A DNA stretch of 33,373 bases from Bacteroidales bacterium (GTDB lineage Bacteria; Bacteroidota; Bacteroidia; Bacteroidales; UBA932): assembly GCA_017398125.1 (NCBI GenBank), contig JAFQHE010000050.1, forward strand, positions 1 to 33,373. The letters are read 5' to 3'. Of the stretch, positions 1 to 7,753 are shown piece after piece (position 1 is the first letter of the stretch; the number at the start of each line of letters is the position of its first letter). Both the position numbers and the translations under genes were made by a program. Under the pieces are notes generated by a model. It saw nothing but the letters and a program-made list of their open reading frames with translations. It did no database searches and was not told where the DNA came from.

Positions 1-1239
1 AAGCACAGGATTTGACTCCTCATTGAGTTCTGCAGCAACCTCCTGCATAGCCTTTGAGCCGGTTGACTCTGCACGTTCAATGAACTCATACGCATTCACA
101 AGTTGGTACATTTTGTCTCCTCTTATACAGATCGGGTGGAAGAGCATACCTCCATCCAGATCATTATCAAATCCACAAGCCTTATATGGGGTACCCGACA
201 TATACTCTTCATTGACCGGAAGCCTTGTACTCTTGCCTGTTGACTTGTCATACAGACACAACGCTACTCTGTCTTTTACTTCCAAATTCGGATATCCGGT
301 TTTACTGAATACCGCCCTATACAGTACAAATTGCGGAGTTTCAACAAAGAAAGCTCTTACCTCAACACAATCCTCATTCCTATGATATTTGCCATACTTC
401 AACAGATACTCCTGAACAAGGGTGCCGTCAGCAGGATTTATTGAGTATAGGGTATCTCCATATCCGAGAAGAATAGCCTTGTCATTGTTCTGGTATATCA
501 TAGGATTGGTGCTTCTTGCCATTATAGGAGTCATTGACCCGTCTCCGGTAACATCACGCATATATGTCACCATCTCGAATTTGCCCAGACTCTTCTGCAA
601 TCTCACATTATAATTGCTGTCCTGTATGGTAATTATATCCTCACCCTTTTCGGCATCCTCCATTATATATATGAACTCCCCATTTATATATGCATATCTG
701 CCTAAAAATTTGAAACTGTTACCATCCAAAGGAAATGAATTCAGATAATTGCCCTCCTTGTCATACTTTAAAACGGAAGTCCAGTCAATCATGTATACAT
801 TATCTCCATCAGGTACAAGATTAAGGCCCTGCGTATACTCACCCTCTGCCCTGCCGCTTTTTGCCTTGAACGGCAAGTTCTTTCCGGTATAGTCAAAACT
901 GTATATATCGCTGGCCCCCACACGCCTGGTACTGCTTATATAAATGCGGTCATCAGAGGGAAAAATGTTGGTCATACTGACATCTGTAACCAGGACATCG
1001 GCCGATGTTTCAAGAGGTATATATTCTATATCTGAAAAATATCTGCTCATTTTTACCGGAGTGCTGTTTTCCATTGCCTGCCCAATGTCAAGCACCGGAA
1101 GTGATTGTACGCCTGCATTGCCATTACCGCTGCCACAACCTGAAGCAAACCACATTGCCACAGTAACTGCAACTGAGGCAAGTCCAAATTTCAAACTTTT
1201 CATTTTAATTTTCATTTTAATTTTCATTTTAATTTTCAT
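1..1239 (-). CDS. 6-bladed beta-propeller lipoprotein (copy 1), 3' end cut by window edge
   Basis: This open frame runs uninterrupted for 413 codons and leaves the window at its 3' end. The protein begins with three Met-Lys-Ile-Lys units, then Met-Lys-Ser-Leu-Lys, a hydrophobic segment and a lipobox ending FASGC, so a lipid-anchored envelope protein is expected. The body resembles the 6-bladed beta-propeller proteins common in Bacteroidota (motif YIPLET near residue 75, repeated short beta-rich segments). Its C-terminal part (MYQLVNAYEFIERA, then ELNEESNPVL) matches the next gene closely, so the two are tandem paralogs. By comparison with that gene only about six codons plus the stop are missing. 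No separate promoter was found in the 96-bp gap to the upstream paralog, so co-transcription is likely. The ligand is unknown; the family lies near envelope or polysaccharide functions in other genomes. Any of four in-frame ATGs (first bases at 1239, 1227, 1215 and 1203) could start translation. Confidence 0.85.
   Translation of the reverse strand, partial: MKIKMKIKMKIKMKSLKFGLASVAVTVAMWFASGCGSGNGNAGVQSLPVLDIGQAMENSTPVKMSRYFSDIEYIPLETSADVLVTDVSMTNIFPSDDRIYISSTRRVGASDIYSFDYTGKNLPFKAKSGRAEGEYTQGLNLVPDGDNVYMIDWTSVLKYDKEGNYLNSFPLDGNSFKFLGRYAYINGEFIYIMEDAEKGEDIITIQDSNYNVRLQKSLGKFEMVTYMRDVTGDGSMTPIMARSTNPMIYQNNDKAILLGYGDTLYSINPADGTLVQEYLLKYGKYHRNEDCVEVRAFFVETPQFVLYRAVFSKTGYPNLEVKDRVALCLYDKSTGKSTRLPVNEEYMSGTPYKACGFDNDLDGGMLFHPICIRGDKMYQLVNAYEFIERAESTGSKAMQEVAAELNEESNPVL
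1204..1239 (-). repeat. Start-codon tandem repeat, 3 x 12 nt
   Basis: Read on the minus strand, the unit ATGAAAATTAAA occurs three times perfectly and is followed by a fourth ATGAAA that enters the unique signal peptide sequence. Each unit carries an in-frame ATG, and the period is a multiple of three, so copy-number change keeps the frame. The repeat adds Met and Lys residues to the positively charged n-region of the lipoprotein signal peptide. Confidence 0.95.
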
Positions 1240-1335
1240 TTCAACAACTCCGCCTTTACCGCAGATTTTTACATCATCTGATCTGTTTCCAAAGATGGAT
1301 AAAAAGGTTTGGGTCACAACTGTCGGGAAGAGGAT

Positions 1336-2604
1336 TTATTTGAGCGTTGCCACCACAAGCACAGGATTGGAGTCCTCATTCAGTTTTGAGGCAATCTCCC
1401 GCATTTTCACGGAACCTGTAGCATCTGCCTGTTCTATAAACTTGTATGCATCCACCAACTGGTACATCTTGTTGCCGGAAATGTGATACGGGAAGAAAGG
1501 CATGCCGCCATCGATGTCATTCTTGAAATATGGATCATTTTCATCATTCTTTGCAAACTTAATTGTCCTGCCCGCAGCCTTGTCAAAAAAGATATAATTC
1601 ATTCTCTCTGATGTTTGCAAATTATCAAAATACTTCATGGGGTGTACAGTCTGTAAAATAAGAAAGTTTGGAGCCTCATAACAATATCCACCCATAGAGA
1701 CTTTCCTTTTGTAACCATCCTTAAGGTTGCCCATATCAAGTACATATGCAACCTCCGCACTGCCTGTACCTCTATATGAATAGATTGAATCCGTAAATTT
1801 GTGCAGCAACAGATAATTTTCTGAAGATTTTGAAATTACCTCCACACTACTCCTTACAGACGGATCTGTCCAATACTCCTGAGGAAAAGTGCTGTAATCA
1901 ATCAATACATTGTCTGAAACAACATTACCATTGTCATCAACGTCCAAGGCATACGTACTATATCCTTCTTTGGCACTCTTCATAAATTGCACCTTGCCTC
2001 CCACATACATAACAATAGTAAAAAAGCCATAATCAGGGAGATCCAAATTAATGGATTTTACAAACTCACCTTGCGGAGTATAAAACTTTACAACGGTCTC
2101 TTCGTTTACAATCAATTGGTCATTAGCCTTATCCAGTACAACACCCACAGGGATAACCCATTCATTCTCCGCCCTTCCTACGTGTTTGAAATGAGAAAGC
2201 AATTTACCATCTGCCGAAAAACGGAATATTGGAGAGTTGGGAAAATTCGGTTTCGGGAAAAAATAGATTGAATTTTCATCAACAGCCATCTCCAAAAAAT
2301 GATAGCCTGGCAAAAACTCCCCACCCATATCAAGAGGTATATACTCAACAGAAGTAGCCACCTCGCTCAATGCAATCTCCTGTGGATTTGAAGCCAGAGC
2401 CTTTGCCATCTCAATTACCTTTATTTCATCTGACTCCCCCGAACCGACCCCGAAAGAACATGCCCCCAAAACAGACGCAACAAAGGCCACTCCACATAAC
2501 AGCAACATACTGCAAGAAAATTTGATTACACTTTTGACTACTTTTTTCATTTTGACTACTTTTTTCATTTTGACTACTTTTTTCATTTTGACTACTTTTT
2601 TCAT
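1336..2604 (-). CDS. 6-bladed beta-propeller lipoprotein (copy 2)
   Basis: This is a 422-residue protein and a tandem paralog of the gene at 1-1239. It begins with four perfect copies of Met-Lys-Lys-Val-Val-Lys, followed by a hydrophobic core and the lipobox LGAC near residue 49, which predicts export and lipidation. The mature part has the features of Bacteroidota 6-bladed beta-propeller proteins: YIPLDMG near residue 90, alternating short strands, and a conserved end (MYQLVDAYKFIEQ, then LNEDSNPVLVVATLK). No enzymatic motif is visible, so a binding or scaffold role at the cell surface or periplasmic face is the most that can be inferred. A well-formed promoter lies about 60 bp upstream. Start choice is ambiguous because all four ATGs (first bases at 2604, 2586, 2568, 2550) give a plausible signal peptide; the shortest form is of normal length for a lipoprotein signal. 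Confidence 0.9.
   Translation of the reverse strand: MKKVVKMKKVVKMKKVVKMKKVVKSVIKFSCSMLLLCGVAFVASVLGACSFGVGSGESDEIKVIEMAKALASNPQEIALSEVATSVEYIPLDMGGEFLPGYHFLEMAVDENSIYFFPKPNFPNSPIFRFSADGKLLSHFKHVGRAENEWVIPVGVVLDKANDQLIVNEETVVKFYTPQGEFVKSINLDLPDYGFFTIVMYVGGKVQFMKSAKEGYSTYALDVDDNGNVVSDNVLIDYSTFPQEYWTDPSVRSSVEVISKSSENYLLLHKFTDSIYSYRGTGSAEVAYVLDMGNLKDGYKRKVSMGGYCYEAPNFLILQTVHPMKYFDNLQTSERMNYIFFDKAAGRTIKFAKNDENDPYFKNDIDGGMPFFPYHISGNKMYQLVDAYKFIEQADATGSVKMREIASKLNEDSNPVLVVATLK
2533..2604 (-). repeat. Start-codon tandem repeat, 4 x 18 nt
   Basis: The minus-strand unit ATGAAAAAAGTAGTCAAA is repeated four times without a mismatch, starting at the annotated ATG. Each unit encodes MKKVVK. The unit differs in length and sequence from the 12-nt repeat in the neighbouring paralog, so the two expansions arose independently at the same functional position. 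Confidence 0.97.
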
Positions 2605-2660
2605 GGCTTAATTGATTACTTTATAATACGCATTACCTGCATTTACCAATGCGGGATACA

Positions 2661-2692
2661 CAAAAATAATAATTAAGTGATATAATCACAAA
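2661..2692 (-). promoter_or_regulatory. Bacteroidota-type promoter of beta-propeller genes
   Basis: On the minus strand TTTG (2692-2689) is followed after 20 bp by TATTTTTG (2668-2661), matching the Bacteroidota consensus TTTG-N19-21-TAnnTTTG. Transcription would begin near 2655, leaving a leader of about 50 nt before the first ATG. Confidence 0.75.
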
Positions 2693-2789
2693 ATTTACGT
2701 TCTAATCGCCGATTCTATAACTAATTGATTTTCAGTATATATTTAATACAAAAATCTCATCATGCGACATTTGTGGCTACTACATCATC

Positions 2790-2818
2790 TGTTGCGCCTC
2801 CCATTTTTTTTGTTGCGC
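2790..2818. promoter_or_regulatory. Direct repeat TGTTGCGC, 21 bp apart
   Basis: Two identical 8-mers TGTTGCGC lie at 2790-2797 and 2811-2818, exactly 21 bp start to start, which is two helical turns. They are about 100-130 bp upstream of the beta-propeller promoter and downstream of folP. The spacing is compatible with a pair of regulator binding sites, but this is inference only. Confidence 0.3.
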
Positions 2819-2879
2819 ACTAAAAATCATAGCCATAAAATCCTCAAACTTAGCAGAAAGGACTTTCGGACCGGTTTTC

Positions 2880-2905
2880 TCCACAAAAAGAGGGTGTTTT
2901 GTGGA
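2880..2905 (-). terminator. Hairpin downstream of folP
   Basis: TCCACAAAA (2880-2888) pairs perfectly with TTTTGTGGA (2897-2905) across an 8-nt loop, 18 bp past the folP stop. No clear T-tract follows on the minus strand, so termination is uncertain; it could instead stabilise the 3' end. Confidence 0.4.
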
Positions 2906-2922
2906 TGACAGCTTGCGGAAGA

Positions 2923-4089
2923 TTATTTTTTGAGCAGTTGGTAGAGTTTTACGCACTCAACCGCCTCCTTTACATCGTGGACACGCAAAATATCTGCACC
3001 AAGCATGAGTGCCTGCAGATTGAGCGCGGCTGTTGCGCACAATGAACTTTCGGGGGTTATGCCAAGAGGCTTGTATATCATTGACTTGCGTGAAATACCC
3101 ACAAGCAGCCGCCTTCTGTTGCTGCTACTGATGCCTCTGGCATTGCTGCAACTGCTATTGCTGCTGCCGTTACTGATGCTGCCGCATTTTCCGGTATTCC
3201 CGCCATTACTGATGTTACCGATACTATTTATACCTGCTGGAGTATGGTCGGATTGGGTCGCATCGCCCGAAACTATATCCATAAGTTGCGGCATTCCCAT
3301 AAAGAGTTCGTAGTTCTGCTCCACACTCTTTGCAAAGCCAAAACCGGGATCAACAATATAATTGCCTATACCGCACTCCGCTGCACGCTTCTCAAACTTA
3401 AGAAAGTACTCTGCAACCTCCTGCACCACCCCACGAGGATAATCGCAGAGTTGCTGCATTGTTGAAGGAGTGCCCCTCTTGTGCATTGCAATATATTCCA
3501 ATCCAAGTCTTCCCACCACAGGCAACATCTGCGGATCATCTTCTCCGGCAGAAATGTCGTTTACAATAAAGTCTCCTATTGTATCATAAGCCCTGCGGAC
3601 AATCTCACTGCGGAATGTATCTATGGATATACGCGGCGGGCAAACGCCCGCCGCAGCCGCACATAAACCCGATTTTGCAACATGCTCAAGCGGTTCTTTC
3701 AGCAGTTTCCACTCCTGATCCAGAGTAATTGGAGTACTGCCCGGACGGGTGGAACAGGCACCTATATCAATTATACCTGCACCGGACGAAAGCATTTGTT
3801 CCAGCTGTCGGGAAAAGGATTGGAGGCTGCTGCACCTGCTCGCGGAGTAGAATGATTCCTCATTCACATTTATGATACCCATGACAACCGGCATGTTGCA
3901 CATGTCCCCTTTTGCCTCTCCTTCTGCCGGAAAGTCGTGTATGCTGCCGTTTGCCAACAAGTTGTGCATGCTGCCACACGCCGGTCCTTCAGCCGGCTGC
4001 ATGTTTGACAATAATGTTCTGTTCCTCTGCATTCTTTTGATTTTATGGCCGTTATTTATCCTCTTCCCAATAATGGACACCTGCCCCAC
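2923..4089 (-). CDS. folP: Dihydropteroate synthase with low-complexity insertions
   Basis: The protein joins pABA to dihydropterin pyrophosphate in folate synthesis and is the sulfonamide target. Family motifs appear in order: MGIINVNEESF (about residues 70-80; the usual TPDSF reads NEESF), IIDIGACSTRPG, ISIDTF, VNDIS, MHKRGTPSTMQ, DPGFGFAKS, GISRKS and RVHDV at the end. At 388 residues it is roughly 100 longer than the usual ~280. The excess is an N-terminal extension of about 65 residues and a Ser/Asn/Gly-rich stretch at about residues 278-325 (3115-3258), just before the GISRKS strand. The frame stays open and all catalytic segments are present, so it is probably functional. A promoter -7 box at 4097-4104 puts the transcript start almost on this ATG; a start at a later Met (residues 20, 30 or 41) is therefore quite possible. 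Confidence 0.88.
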   Translation of the reverse strand: MGQVSIIGKRINNGHKIKRMQRNRTLLSNMQPAEGPACGSMHNLLANGSIHDFPAEGEAKGDMCNMPVVMGIINVNEESFYSASRCSSLQSFSRQLEQMLSSGAGIIDIGACSTRPGSTPITLDQEWKLLKEPLEHVAKSGLCAAAAGVCPPRISIDTFRSEIVRRAYDTIGDFIVNDISAGEDDPQMLPVVGRLGLEYIAMHKRGTPSTMQQLCDYPRGVVQEVAEYFLKFEKRAAECGIGNYIVDPGFGFAKSVEQNYELFMGMPQLMDIVSGDATQSDHTPAGINSIGNISNGGNTGKCGSISNGSSNSSCSNARGISSSNRRRLLVGISRKSMIYKPLGITPESSLCATAALNLQALMLGADILRVHDVKEAVECVKLYQLLKK

Positions 4090-4096
4090 AGGGGAA

Positions 4097-4104
4097 CAAA
4101 GATA
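4097..4104 (-). promoter_or_regulatory. Candidate -7 box upstream of folP
   Basis: TATCTTTG on the minus strand fits TAnnTTTG. No TTTG lies at the right distance upstream, so this is a partial match. Transcription would start around 4090, making the first folP ATG nearly leaderless. Confidence 0.4.
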
Positions 4105-4166
4105 TAAAACTTGAGATTTTTAAACCCGTTTCTCCAAAATAAAATTTCCAACTCACATTTAATTTT

Positions 4167-4174
4167 TAAATTTG
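4167..4174 (+). promoter_or_regulatory. Candidate -7 box upstream of tmk
   Basis: TAAATTTG fits TAnnTTTG, with only an imperfect TTTC 18 bp upstream. It lies 66 bp before the preferred tmk start at 4241, and a transcript starting near 4180 would exclude the longer TTG-initiated frame from 4172. Confidence 0.4.
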
Positions 4175-4240
4175 TGTCGGTTTGCGGGAGTGGTTTGTGG
4201 GCATTTTAAAATTTCATTCATTGCAAAAAACAGAGATTGT

Positions 4241-4921
4241 ATGCTTATAGTATTGGAAGGGCTCGACGGAGCAGGAAAGAGCACTCAGGTTAAACTACTT
4301 AAAGAATATATTCAAAGCAAGGGCAAAAGGCTTGAGTATCTCCATTTTCCACGTTTTGACGCTCCCGTTTACGGAGATTTGATTGCAAAATTTCTAAGAG
4401 GGGACTTTGGAGCCATTGACCAGGTTCATCCACAATTGGTGGCACTGCTTTTCGCTGAGGATAGAAGAGATGCATCCAAACAGATACGTGAGTGGCTCAA
4501 TGACGGCCGTTGCGTTCTGCTCGACAGATACGTCTACTCCAACATTGCATACCAATGTTCCAAGATCAAGGATAAAGAGAGGGCGAGGGAGTTGAGAAAC
4601 TGGATCTTTGAACTTGAATACAACATCTACAAGATTCCAAGACCCGATGTAAACCTTTTCCTTGATGTCCCTATCTCCTTTGTTGATAAAAAACTCAAGG
4701 AGAACCGCGAAGGCGAAGACAGGGAGTATCTGCAGGGAAAAGAGGACATTCATGAAGCCAACATCCAGTTCCAGATTGATGTGAGGGAACTCTATCTTGA
4801 GCAGACTGTTTTTGACAATAATTTTGTAAGGGTTGAATGTAGCGGAGAAGATGGCCAGATGCTTCCACCTCAAAAGATTTTTGCAAACATAGAAAAAGCA
4901 CTTGAGCCGCACTGGAAATAG
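4241..4921 (+). CDS. tmk: Thymidylate kinase
   Basis: It phosphorylates dTMP to dTDP with ATP, the last specific step of dTTP synthesis. The P-loop LEGLDGAGKSTQ is at residues 5-16. The DRYVYSNIAYQ segment carries the DR(Y) nucleotide-binding motif near residue 90, and a charged LID-like segment rich in Glu, Arg and Lys follows near residue 155. The length of 226 residues is slightly above the common 205-215. The ATG at 4241 is chosen because MLIVLEGLDG starts the conserved fold; the upstream TTG at 4172 would add 23 unconserved residues and overlaps the putative promoter. It is divergent from folP, and the 96-bp gap to the DoxX gene contains no evident terminator. Confidence 0.93.
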   Translation: MLIVLEGLDGAGKSTQVKLLKEYIQSKGKRLEYLHFPRFDAPVYGDLIAKFLRGDFGAIDQVHPQLVALLFAEDRRDASKQIREWLNDGRCVLLDRYVYSNIAYQCSKIKDKERARELRNWIFELEYNIYKIPRPDVNLFLDVPISFVDKKLKENREGEDREYLQGKEDIHEANIQFQIDVRELYLEQTVFDNNFVRVECSGEDGQMLPPQKIFANIEKALEPHWK

Positions 4922-5017
4922 CAGTTTCAGCCTCCCGTGCAGCAGTGCCTGATTGAGGTCAAATTAAGTAACAGAACTATTCCCACACAATCCTATTAAG
5001 GGACAATATTTTGTAAT

Positions 5018-6280
5018 ATGATTATAATCAGAGCAATCAGCAGGTTTGTAATTGGAGTGACATTTATACTGTCGGGGTTTCTTAAGGCAATGGATCCGGT
5101 AGGAGGTGCGCTTAAAATTGACGAATATCTCAAGGCATTCCATTTGGGATTCCTTGACTTTATCTCCATGCCTTTTGCTGTTTTACTTGCCTGCATGGAG
5201 TTCCTGATTGGTGTATGTGTGCTTAAGGGTATAAAAATGAGATTTTTCTCTACTGCCTCTCTCATTTTCACATCATTTTTCACACTCCTGACTCTCTACT
5301 CAGCCATCTTCAATCCGGTACAGGATTGCGGTTGTTTTGGCGAGGCCATACATCTCTCCAACTGGCAGACCTTCTATAAGAATATTGTTCTTCTTGCATG
5401 TGCGCTCATAATCTGTTTCCAACGCGACAAATTTAAGCCAATTGCTGCCCATATATGGGAAAAGATATATATAACGGCCTACACCTCATTCATTTTTGCA
5501 ATAATTACCTATGCCCTCATCTTTCTTCCACAGATTGATTTCGGCCAATTCAAGCCTGGCACCGACCTTATGGCTGAACTTGATTCAAGTGCACAACCCG
5601 AGTACCAAAGCACCTTCATCTACAGCAAAGATGGCATTGAGCGGGAGTTCACACTTGAGAATCTGCCTGATTCAACCTGGAATTTTGTGGAGACCAGAAC
5701 TATCATATCAAATGGTTCAGAATCAGATGCAGGCACACTCAATTTTATAGTAAGGGACTCACAAGGCCAGGATGTCACACATCATATTATCGGCACAAAC
5801 CAACCCACTTTTCTTCTCTCCATTTATAATCCCGACAATCTGGAGATGAGAAAGATGGAATCCATAAACCGCCTTGGAGACTCGCTTGCAGCATCCGGAG
5901 CATTGCTCTATCTGCTTAACGGAACATCTGAAGAGATTGGAGGTGCTGCATATCCTCTATTTCAGACCGATTATAAAACAGCAATAGCCCTTAACCGTTC
6001 AAACTGCGGAATTACATACCTCAATGACGGCATAATTGCAAAGAAGTGGAGTGCCAACAGCTACCCGTTCACAAAAATTGGCAAAATTCTTTCAGAAGAT
6101 GCAGAGATCCTTACTGCAAATGTCATAATGAAGGAACAACTCTTTGCAGAACTATGCATTGTCATCATTCTCTTTATGATTCTGATAGTCCGCTTTATCT
6201 CAAAGCGTGTATACTTCAAGTATCTGTCGGGAAAAGTCATGGAAACATCTGCTGAACAAAATGGGAATGAACAAAAATAA
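5018..6280 (+). CDS. DoxX/MauE-like membrane protein (BT_3928-like)
   Basis: This 420-residue protein has an N-terminal four-helix DoxX/MauE-like membrane domain (about residues 1-135). It carries the motif CGCFG at residues 104-108 after the third helix, the cysteine pair typical of MauE-type proteins linked to disulfide or thiol chemistry. A fifth helix follows at about residues 150-170, then a roughly 200-residue region expected to face the periplasm, and a last helix near the C-terminus. The architecture matches a conserved Bacteroidota protein family (BT_3928-like) of unknown exact role. It sits between tmk and purB. A redox or respiratory envelope function is inferred only from the domain. 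Confidence 0.75.
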   Translation: MIIIRAISRFVIGVTFILSGFLKAMDPVGGALKIDEYLKAFHLGFLDFISMPFAVLLACMEFLIGVCVLKGIKMRFFSTASLIFTSFFTLLTLYSAIFNPVQDCGCFGEAIHLSNWQTFYKNIVLLACALIICFQRDKFKPIAAHIWEKIYITAYTSFIFAIITYALIFLPQIDFGQFKPGTDLMAELDSSAQPEYQSTFIYSKDGIEREFTLENLPDSTWNFVETRTIISNGSESDAGTLNFIVRDSQGQDVTHHIIGTNQPTFLLSIYNPDNLEMRKMESINRLGDSLAASGALLYLLNGTSEEIGGAAYPLFQTDYKTAIALNRSNCGITYLNDGIIAKKWSANSYPFTKIGKILSEDAEILTANVIMKEQLFAELCIVIILFMILIVRFISKRVYFKYLSGKVMETSAEQNGNEQK

Positions 6281-6292
6281 TAACTGTCACTA

Positions 6293-6323
6293 TTTGAATA
6301 TATTGCCGATTATTGTATTTTTG
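6293..6323 (+). promoter_or_regulatory. Promoter of purB
   Basis: TTTG (6293-6296) is followed after 19 bp by TATTTTTG (6316-6323), a full match to the Bacteroidota consensus. The predicted transcript start near 6330 leaves a leader of about 28 nt and excludes the longer reading-frame start at 6313. Confidence 0.75.
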
Positions 6324-6357
6324 CCTTTTGTTCCTAAATATTAATATAGATTACGAT

Positions 6358-7701
6358 ATGTCAAACAATTCATTGATGGCGGTATCACCTATTGATGGCA
6401 GATACCAGAAACAAGTGGCTGAACTTGGACAATATTTCTCTGAATATGCACTTATCAAATATAGAATAAGAGTGGAGATTGAATATTTCATCTCCCTATG
6501 CAATATTCCGCTTCCTCAACTGGAGGGCTTCAATAAAGATAATTTTGCAGCACTAAGGGATATATACAACACTTTCACTCCTGAGAATGCAGAGGAGGTA
6601 AAGGAGATTGAGAAGGTGACTAACCATGATGTGAAAGCTGTTGAGTATTATATAAAAAAGAAATTCAAAGAACTTGGCATTGAGCAGTTCAGCGAGTTTG
6701 TACACTTTGGCCTTACATCACAGGATATAAACAACACCTCTGTTCCGTTGAGCCTGCTTGAGGGCATCAGAGATTGTTATATGCCACTTTTGGATGAGAT
6801 AATTGATATTCTCAAAGGCCTTGCCAAAGAGTGGGAGAATGTTCCTATGCTTGCCCATACACACGGACAGCCGGCATCCCCTACCCGCCTCGGCAAAGAG
6901 ATCTATGTATTTGTAGCAAGACTTGAGGAGCAGAAGAGATTGTTGGCTACCGTTCCATATTCTGCAAAATTCGGTGGCGCAACCGGTAATTTCAATGCCC
7001 ATAACTTTGCATATCCACAGTTTGACTGGAATGCTTTTGCAGCCTCTTTTGTTGAGGGTACATTAGGTTTGAAACGTTCATATCCTACAACACAGATTGA
7101 GCACTATGACAATCTTGCTGCCCTTTTCCACAATCTTGAGCGCATAAACACAATCCTTATTGACCTTGCCCGCGATATGTGGACATACATCTCAATGGAG
7201 TATTTCAGACAGAAAGTGAAAGCCGGAGAGGTTGGTTCATCTGCAATGCCGCACAAGGTAAACCCTATTGATTTTGAAAATGCTGAGGGCAACTTTGGTG
7301 TAGCAAACGCACTATACGCCCACCTTGCTTCCAAACTGCCGGTTTCAAGGTTACAGAGAGACCTTACAGACTCGACAGTTCTCAGAAACGTCGGTGTTCC
7401 ATTGGCGCACAGCATGATTTCATTCAGATCGTTGAAGAAGGGACTTGGCAAACTTATCCTTAACGAGGCAGCCCTTGACAGGGATCTTGAGGCAAACTGG
7501 GCTGTTGTTGCAGAGGGTATCCAGACAGTATTGCGCAGAGAGGGCTATCCTAACCCTTATGAGGCACTTAAGGCTCTCACCCGCGGTAACGCAGGCATTA
7601 CCAAAGAGAGTATACAGGAGTTTGTAAAGGGACTTGAGGTCTCTGATTCAGTTAAGAATGAAATTCTTGTAATTACTCCACAGAACTACGTGGGAAAGTA
7701 A
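6358..7701 (+). CDS. purB: Adenylosuccinate lyase
   Basis: It cleaves SAICAR to AICAR and adenylosuccinate to AMP, each with loss of fumarate, in de novo purine synthesis. The sequence has the E. coli-type PurB start SPIDGRYQ, the TSQDINNTS segment, the HTHGQPASPTR segment with its catalytic His, GGATGNFNAH, and the superfamily signature SSAMPHKVNPIDFENAEGN. The length of 447 residues is normal for this subgroup. ATG at 6358 is preferred over 6313 because the promoter overlaps the extra 15 codons and the residues before MSNNSLMAVS are not conserved. It is followed after 52 bp by the M64 peptidase gene on the same strand. Confidence 0.96.
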   Translation: MSNNSLMAVSPIDGRYQKQVAELGQYFSEYALIKYRIRVEIEYFISLCNIPLPQLEGFNKDNFAALRDIYNTFTPENAEEVKEIEKVTNHDVKAVEYYIKKKFKELGIEQFSEFVHFGLTSQDINNTSVPLSLLEGIRDCYMPLLDEIIDILKGLAKEWENVPMLAHTHGQPASPTRLGKEIYVFVARLEEQKRLLATVPYSAKFGGATGNFNAHNFAYPQFDWNAFAASFVEGTLGLKRSYPTTQIEHYDNLAALFHNLERINTILIDLARDMWTYISMEYFRQKVKAGEVGSSAMPHKVNPIDFENAEGNFGVANALYAHLASKLPVSRLQRDLTDSTVLRNVGVPLAHSMISFRSLKKGLGKLILNEAALDRDLEANWAVVAEGIQTVLRREGYPNPYEALKALTRGNAGITKESIQEFVKGLEVSDSVKNEILVITPQNYVGK

Positions 7702-7753
7702 TCCTACCCATCCCCATTTAGAGGAACACTATAGAACTGAAGAAACAGATCAG

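Noticed and set aside
1-1239. Beta-propeller copy 1 as a pseudogene
   Set aside because: The frame is open from the start to the window edge and its end matches copy 2; only the last few codons are outside.
3005-3313. Leu-rich plus-strand frame opposite folP
   Set aside because: It is the antisense reading of the Ser/Asn/Gly-rich insertion; the Leu run comes from trinucleotide composition.
4172-4240. Longer TTG-started form of tmk
   Set aside because: The added residues precede the conserved fold and overlap the candidate promoter.
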